A stretch of DNA of 64,000 nt from an uncultured Neptuniibacter sp. (GTDB lineage: Bacteria > Pseudomonadota > Gammaproteobacteria > Pseudomonadales > Balneatricaceae), in the NCBI RefSeq assembly GCF_947498015.1, contig NZ_CANMIR010000003.1:186001-250000 (forward strand), given 5' to 3'. Every line of letters starts with the position of its first letter. Positions within the stretch are counted from its first letter, which is position 1. Below, in pieces: positions 61,732-64,000 of this stretch. The notes beneath the pieces were generated by a model. It was not told the DNA's origin and ran no database searches. It saw only the letters and a list, made by a program, of their open reading frames with translations. The translations under genes were made by a program, and so were the position numbers.

Positions 61732-61823
61732 CTTATAACGCCCGCAGCACAGGCCGGAAAACCGCGTAGCGGTTTGGAGGTCCAGCCCACGGAGTGGGCG
61801 ATTGTGCCTGCGCTTGTTATGCG
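61732..61823 (-). repeat. attC site 7
   Basis: Cores GCATAACAAGCGC (R'') and GGCGTTATAAG (R') flank a long stem with TCCGTGGGCTGGACC; about 92 bp. The stop codon of the upstream gene lies in R''. Confidence 0.85.
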
Positions 61824-62731
61824 CTGAACTCAACATCGTCTCTGACTAGATCATTACCTTGTAGATGAGCCATTTCACCCAACCTATTAAGGAGTTCATT
61901 AAATGCTCCTTGGACAGCATCAGCACCTGGAGAAAAATCATGCCAGTAAAGCTTGCCTTCTGATGGGGCAAATACCCATGGGTGATCCAAAACTTCAAAA
62001 TCCCCTAACTCCCGACCGCGAAGATAAATCTTTTGTTCCTCAATTCGTAATTCAGGAGGCCAATAAACACCAAAGTGTTTTTGATTCATATGCTGGTAAA
62101 GCTTAGTTAGTTGTGGAGCACCACCAATTTCTCGAAAATGTCTAGATAAAAGAACTTCGAAAAAGGCTTCGGAAGGCACCATATCCAGTTTAAAGTCACT
62201 CTCAGTGTGCATTTTTACTTTTTTCGATATACGACGAGAAATGGCACTAAGAGGCCCTTTATCACCGATTATAGTCAATAACTCACCATTGATTTTTTTT
62301 GCCGCCCGAATTTCAAACTTTCGACGCTTAGAGTGAAAGACAATTCTGCTTAGGATGAAATCTTGCTTACGAGCTGAATAGCCAGCAAAAATGAACTCAC
62401 AATCAGGCACTTCCAATGACGGATCCGCCGCATCGGAAACAAAACTGAGCGATTCGTTCAACATACGAATTATTTTATCGCGAACATCAATGAAATCTAT
62501 CACCCGCTCTCGTAAGTTAATAAAAGACTCTACATAGGATGTGACTTGTGCGATAAGAGGATAACTCCAAGCTGTATCACCGGCAAAAGCGATTACAGCA
62601 TCACTTCGACCTGTTCCAAATATCTTTGGGCCATAGTCCCAACACTTCCCGCCACTAAGCCTACTGTCTGACATTACCAACAGCTCGCGACCAGTTTTGG
62701 TTTTCCTTGTCCACGAAACTACGACTGTCAT
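61817..62731 (-). CDS. Proteasome-like Ntn-hydrolase homologue in an integron cassette
   Basis: A 304-residue protein beginning MTVVVSWTRKTKTGRE. Counting from Thr after Met removal: Thr1, Asp21 in MSDSRLSGG and Lys35 in YGPKIFG match Thr1/Asp17/Lys33 of HslV and proteasome beta subunits; DAVIAFAGDTAWSYPL matches their VIAGFAGGTAD segment. Residues 200-304 are an extra domain not found in HslV. It may be a self-activating peptidase or amidase; the oligomer is unknown. Not an ordinary HslV (no hslU). A defence or toxin role is possible given the cassette. Confidence 0.7.
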   Translation of the reverse strand: MTVVVSWTRKTKTGRELLVMSDSRLSGGKCWDYGPKIFGTGRSDAVIAFAGDTAWSYPLIAQVTSYVESFINLRERVIDFIDVRDKIIRMLNESLSFVSDAADPSLEVPDCEFIFAGYSARKQDFILSRIVFHSKRRKFEIRAAKKINGELLTIIGDKGPLSAISRRISKKVKMHTESDFKLDMVPSEAFFEVLLSRHFREIGGAPQLTKLYQHMNQKHFGVYWPPELRIEEQKIYLRGRELGDFEVLDHPWVFAPSEGKLYWHDFSPGADAVQGAFNELLNRLGEMAHLQGNDLVRDDVEFSA

Positions 62732-62774
62732 AGCTTTCCTTTTTAAATTTTAATGAATGACGAGAGTACCAGTA

Positions 62775-62836
62775 GACTAACGCTTCTAGCAGAGGCGCTA
62801 GTTTCGCTAACTTCCTGCTGACTTGGATTGTTAGGC
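62775..62836 (-). repeat. attC site 8
   Basis: Cores GCCTAACAATCC (R'') and GCGTTAGTC (R') flank GCGAAACTAGCGCC; about 62 bp. Stop codon of the upstream gene in R''. Confidence 0.8.
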
Positions 62837-63385
62837 AAGATCACGAGCTGCCCCTTCTATTTCACGTACAACATAACCTGATATCCGGATAAACTCTCGT
62901 GCAGAAGATGAATCTAAATCAAAGTCTGAAGCATGTGCCGCTTTGTTTCTTAGCAAACGTAATTCTTGGTATTGGGTCAATATATGCTCAATTGGACTAC
63001 GGATATTTGAAGGTAGTCTACGCAAGCCTTGATAGGAGTACTTCTTTTCTAAACCTGAGCTTACAAGGTAATTTTCGGTGGCTTTTTCTATCTTTATCCA
63101 AGCCTCCATTATTGCTGCGCGGGGCGAAACCTCTGCTAGCTCTGAAAGAGAGACCGTTTCGGGATTGGTAGTATCAACAGGCTCAGGCTCTATAATTTCT
63201 TCATCTGCAGGCCTAATATCTTCCAATGTTTCTCGAAACTCCGCTTCAAGATCTTTGTATTTGAAACGAGAAACTCGATCCAAAAGCTTTCCCACCGGCT
63301 TGCGTAATATGTAGATAAGCGAGCCAACTAGGATAGGCCATGCTAAGGAGTCTATGGCCGATGCTAAAAATTCAAGAAAATCCAT
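62831..63385 (-). CDS. Membrane-anchored HEPN-like (DUF4145-type) protein in a cassette
   Basis: About 184 residues: one N-terminal membrane helix (AWPILVGSLIYILRK), an acidic linker (residues 60-90), and a helical C-terminal domain. LLRNKAAHASDFDLD contains R-N-X3-H (Arg149, His154 from the first ATG), the motif of HEPN ribonucleases, and fits the DUF4145 pattern. Start is ATG 63385 or three codons upstream. A membrane-tethered HEPN suggests a defence or abortive-infection role, which is not shown. Confidence 0.65.
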   Translation of the reverse strand: MDFLEFLASAIDSLAWPILVGSLIYILRKPVGKLLDRVSRFKYKDLEAEFRETLEDIRPADEEIIEPEPVDTTNPETVSLSELAEVSPRAAIMEAWIKIEKATENYLVSSGLEKKYSYQGLRRLPSNIRSPIEHILTQYQELRLLRNKAAHASDFDLDSSSAREFIRISGYVVREIEGAARDLA

Positions 63386-63408
63386 TCTATGCATCCATGT
63401 ATATGATT

Positions 63409-63490
63409 GCCTAACGCATGTGGCACGGGCAGACGCGCAGCGGCTGTCCTAGCCAGCTTTGCTGGCTGATGTGGCCACCCTTGTTATACG
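63409..63490 (-). repeat. attC site 9
   Basis: Cores GTATAACAAGG (R'') and GCGTTAGGC (R') flank TGGCCACATCAGCC and GGGCAGACGCGCAG-type arms; about 82 bp. Confidence 0.85.
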
Positions 63491-63501
63491 GAACCACTTT
63501 C

Positions 63502-64000
63502 TTACTCAGCAAGATAATTGATAACCCATACAAAATTTTGAATGACAACCCAGCCAATAAGGATAAAACCAATTACGTATGCAGACAGGCAGATAGTGAA
63601 AGAAATATTCCTCTCTTTGTCTGCTTTATGGTGAATATTCCAAAAAAGGCTTTGGGTAAATTCTTTCCCTTCTAAAACTTCAATATGACCGTCTTCCATT
63701 GCATACTCCATTGTTTCCCGGTAATCGCTGTAATCTAGGCCAATGTCATGTGCATAGTCCTTAAGGTGCCACTCAGGCTTGCCTTCTATCTCAAAGGAAG
63801 AATATGTAGGGTATTCTTTTATAATTCTCGGACATCGTGCTTGATAAATTAAGGTTGCCAAAGCAAACGATAACGCTGAAAAATAAAAAACCTGCCAAGA
63901 AAATGGTAGTGACAAATGAACTGCAAATTGATATTTGAAGATTTCCAATGTTGCAACATTATCTGCCAAGGATAATAACTTAACAGCTATTGGAACCAAG
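63502..64000 (-). CDS. Cassette-encoded membrane protein (partial, runs off window end)
   Basis: The visible 166 residues have two membrane helices at the start (near 10 and 42), a soluble middle (CPRIIKEYPTYSSFEIEGKP) and two C-terminal helices (ISFTICLSAYVIGFILIGW, FVWVINYLAE). The only start in the window is TTG 63999 with no ribosome site, so the true start lies beyond the end. No family recognised. Confidence 0.6.
   Translation of the reverse strand, partial: LVPIAVKLLSLADNVATLEIFKYQFAVHLSLPFSWQVFYFSALSFALATLIYQARCPRIIKEYPTYSSFEIEGKPEWHLKDYAHDIGLDYSDYRETMEYAMEDGHIEVLEGKEFTQSLFWNIHHKADKERNISFTICLSAYVIGFILIGWVVIQNFVWVINYLAE

Overview
The window reads as chromosomal DNA of a marine gammaproteobacterium. 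The gene set (a 'fds'-type NAD-linked formate dehydrogenase, a BCCT betaine-type transporter operon, an EPS cluster with an exosortase, a second RsgA-type GTPase, a Pseudomonas-like REP doublet, integron cassettes) fits an Oceanospirillaceae-like bacterium. This placement is inferred from gene content only.

Region 1 (1-13.7 kb) is an exopolysaccharide cluster, almost all on the minus strand. It has three GT4 glycosyltransferases, a chain-length determinant, an OmpA-like lipoprotein, a hexapeptide acyltransferase, a GlmS copy supplying glucosamine-6-P, an O-antigen ligase/Wzy-type protein, a Wzx-type flippase and an NAD-sugar epimerase. Inside it is a compact protein-sorting module at 9812-12450: glycosyltransferase, 76-aa secreted protein ending in a GPDIGSG motif plus membrane helix plus KK tail, a divergent exosortase, and a membrane-anchored periplasmic partner. 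Four GG-N10-GC elements of the sigma-54 type sit in front of the transcription units, so the cluster looks RpoN-controlled.

Region 2 (13.8-21.2 kb) has a GAPDH gene followed by an island-like stretch: a KfrA-like coiled-coil DNA-binding protein with its own palindrome, small unknown proteins, an orphan NarL-type regulator, a small tyrosine phosphatase and a tyrosine recombinase with a perfect inverted repeat upstream. It ends with a MarR regulator divergent from a cytochrome P460 gene.

Region 3 (21.25-23.9 kb) is an array of six small integron cassettes, all on the minus strand, separated by attC sites, with no integron integrase seen. A second array of the same orientation occupies 61.1-64.0 kb and runs off the window end. 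It carries a proteasome-like Ntn-hydrolase homologue and a membrane-anchored HEPN-like protein.

Region 4 (24.3-43.6 kb) is mostly core metabolism. It holds electron transfer flavoprotein (etfBA) with an acyl-CoA dehydrogenase and a divergent AraC regulator, an HDOD protein behind a perfect FNR/Anr box, and the fdsGBA-fdhD-fdsD formate dehydrogenase operon with a divergent ModE/PBP-type regulator. Acetyltransferase, SDR, porin and TauE genes follow.

Region 5 (43.6-55.2 kb) is a probable LysR-controlled set: MFS transporter, RidA, BCCT transporter, an M19-like protein lacking metal ligands, aldehyde dehydrogenase and the LysR gene. Beyond rsgA comes an uncharacterised two-gene operon (574-aa protein plus DUF3726). 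Near-identical GATAAG-N5-CTTATC palindromes lie upstream of three of these units.

Region 6 (55.3-61.1 kb) has dodecin, a RhlE-like RNA helicase, a REP doublet, an ATP-grasp ligase, and small accessory genes, some of them 5'-truncated.
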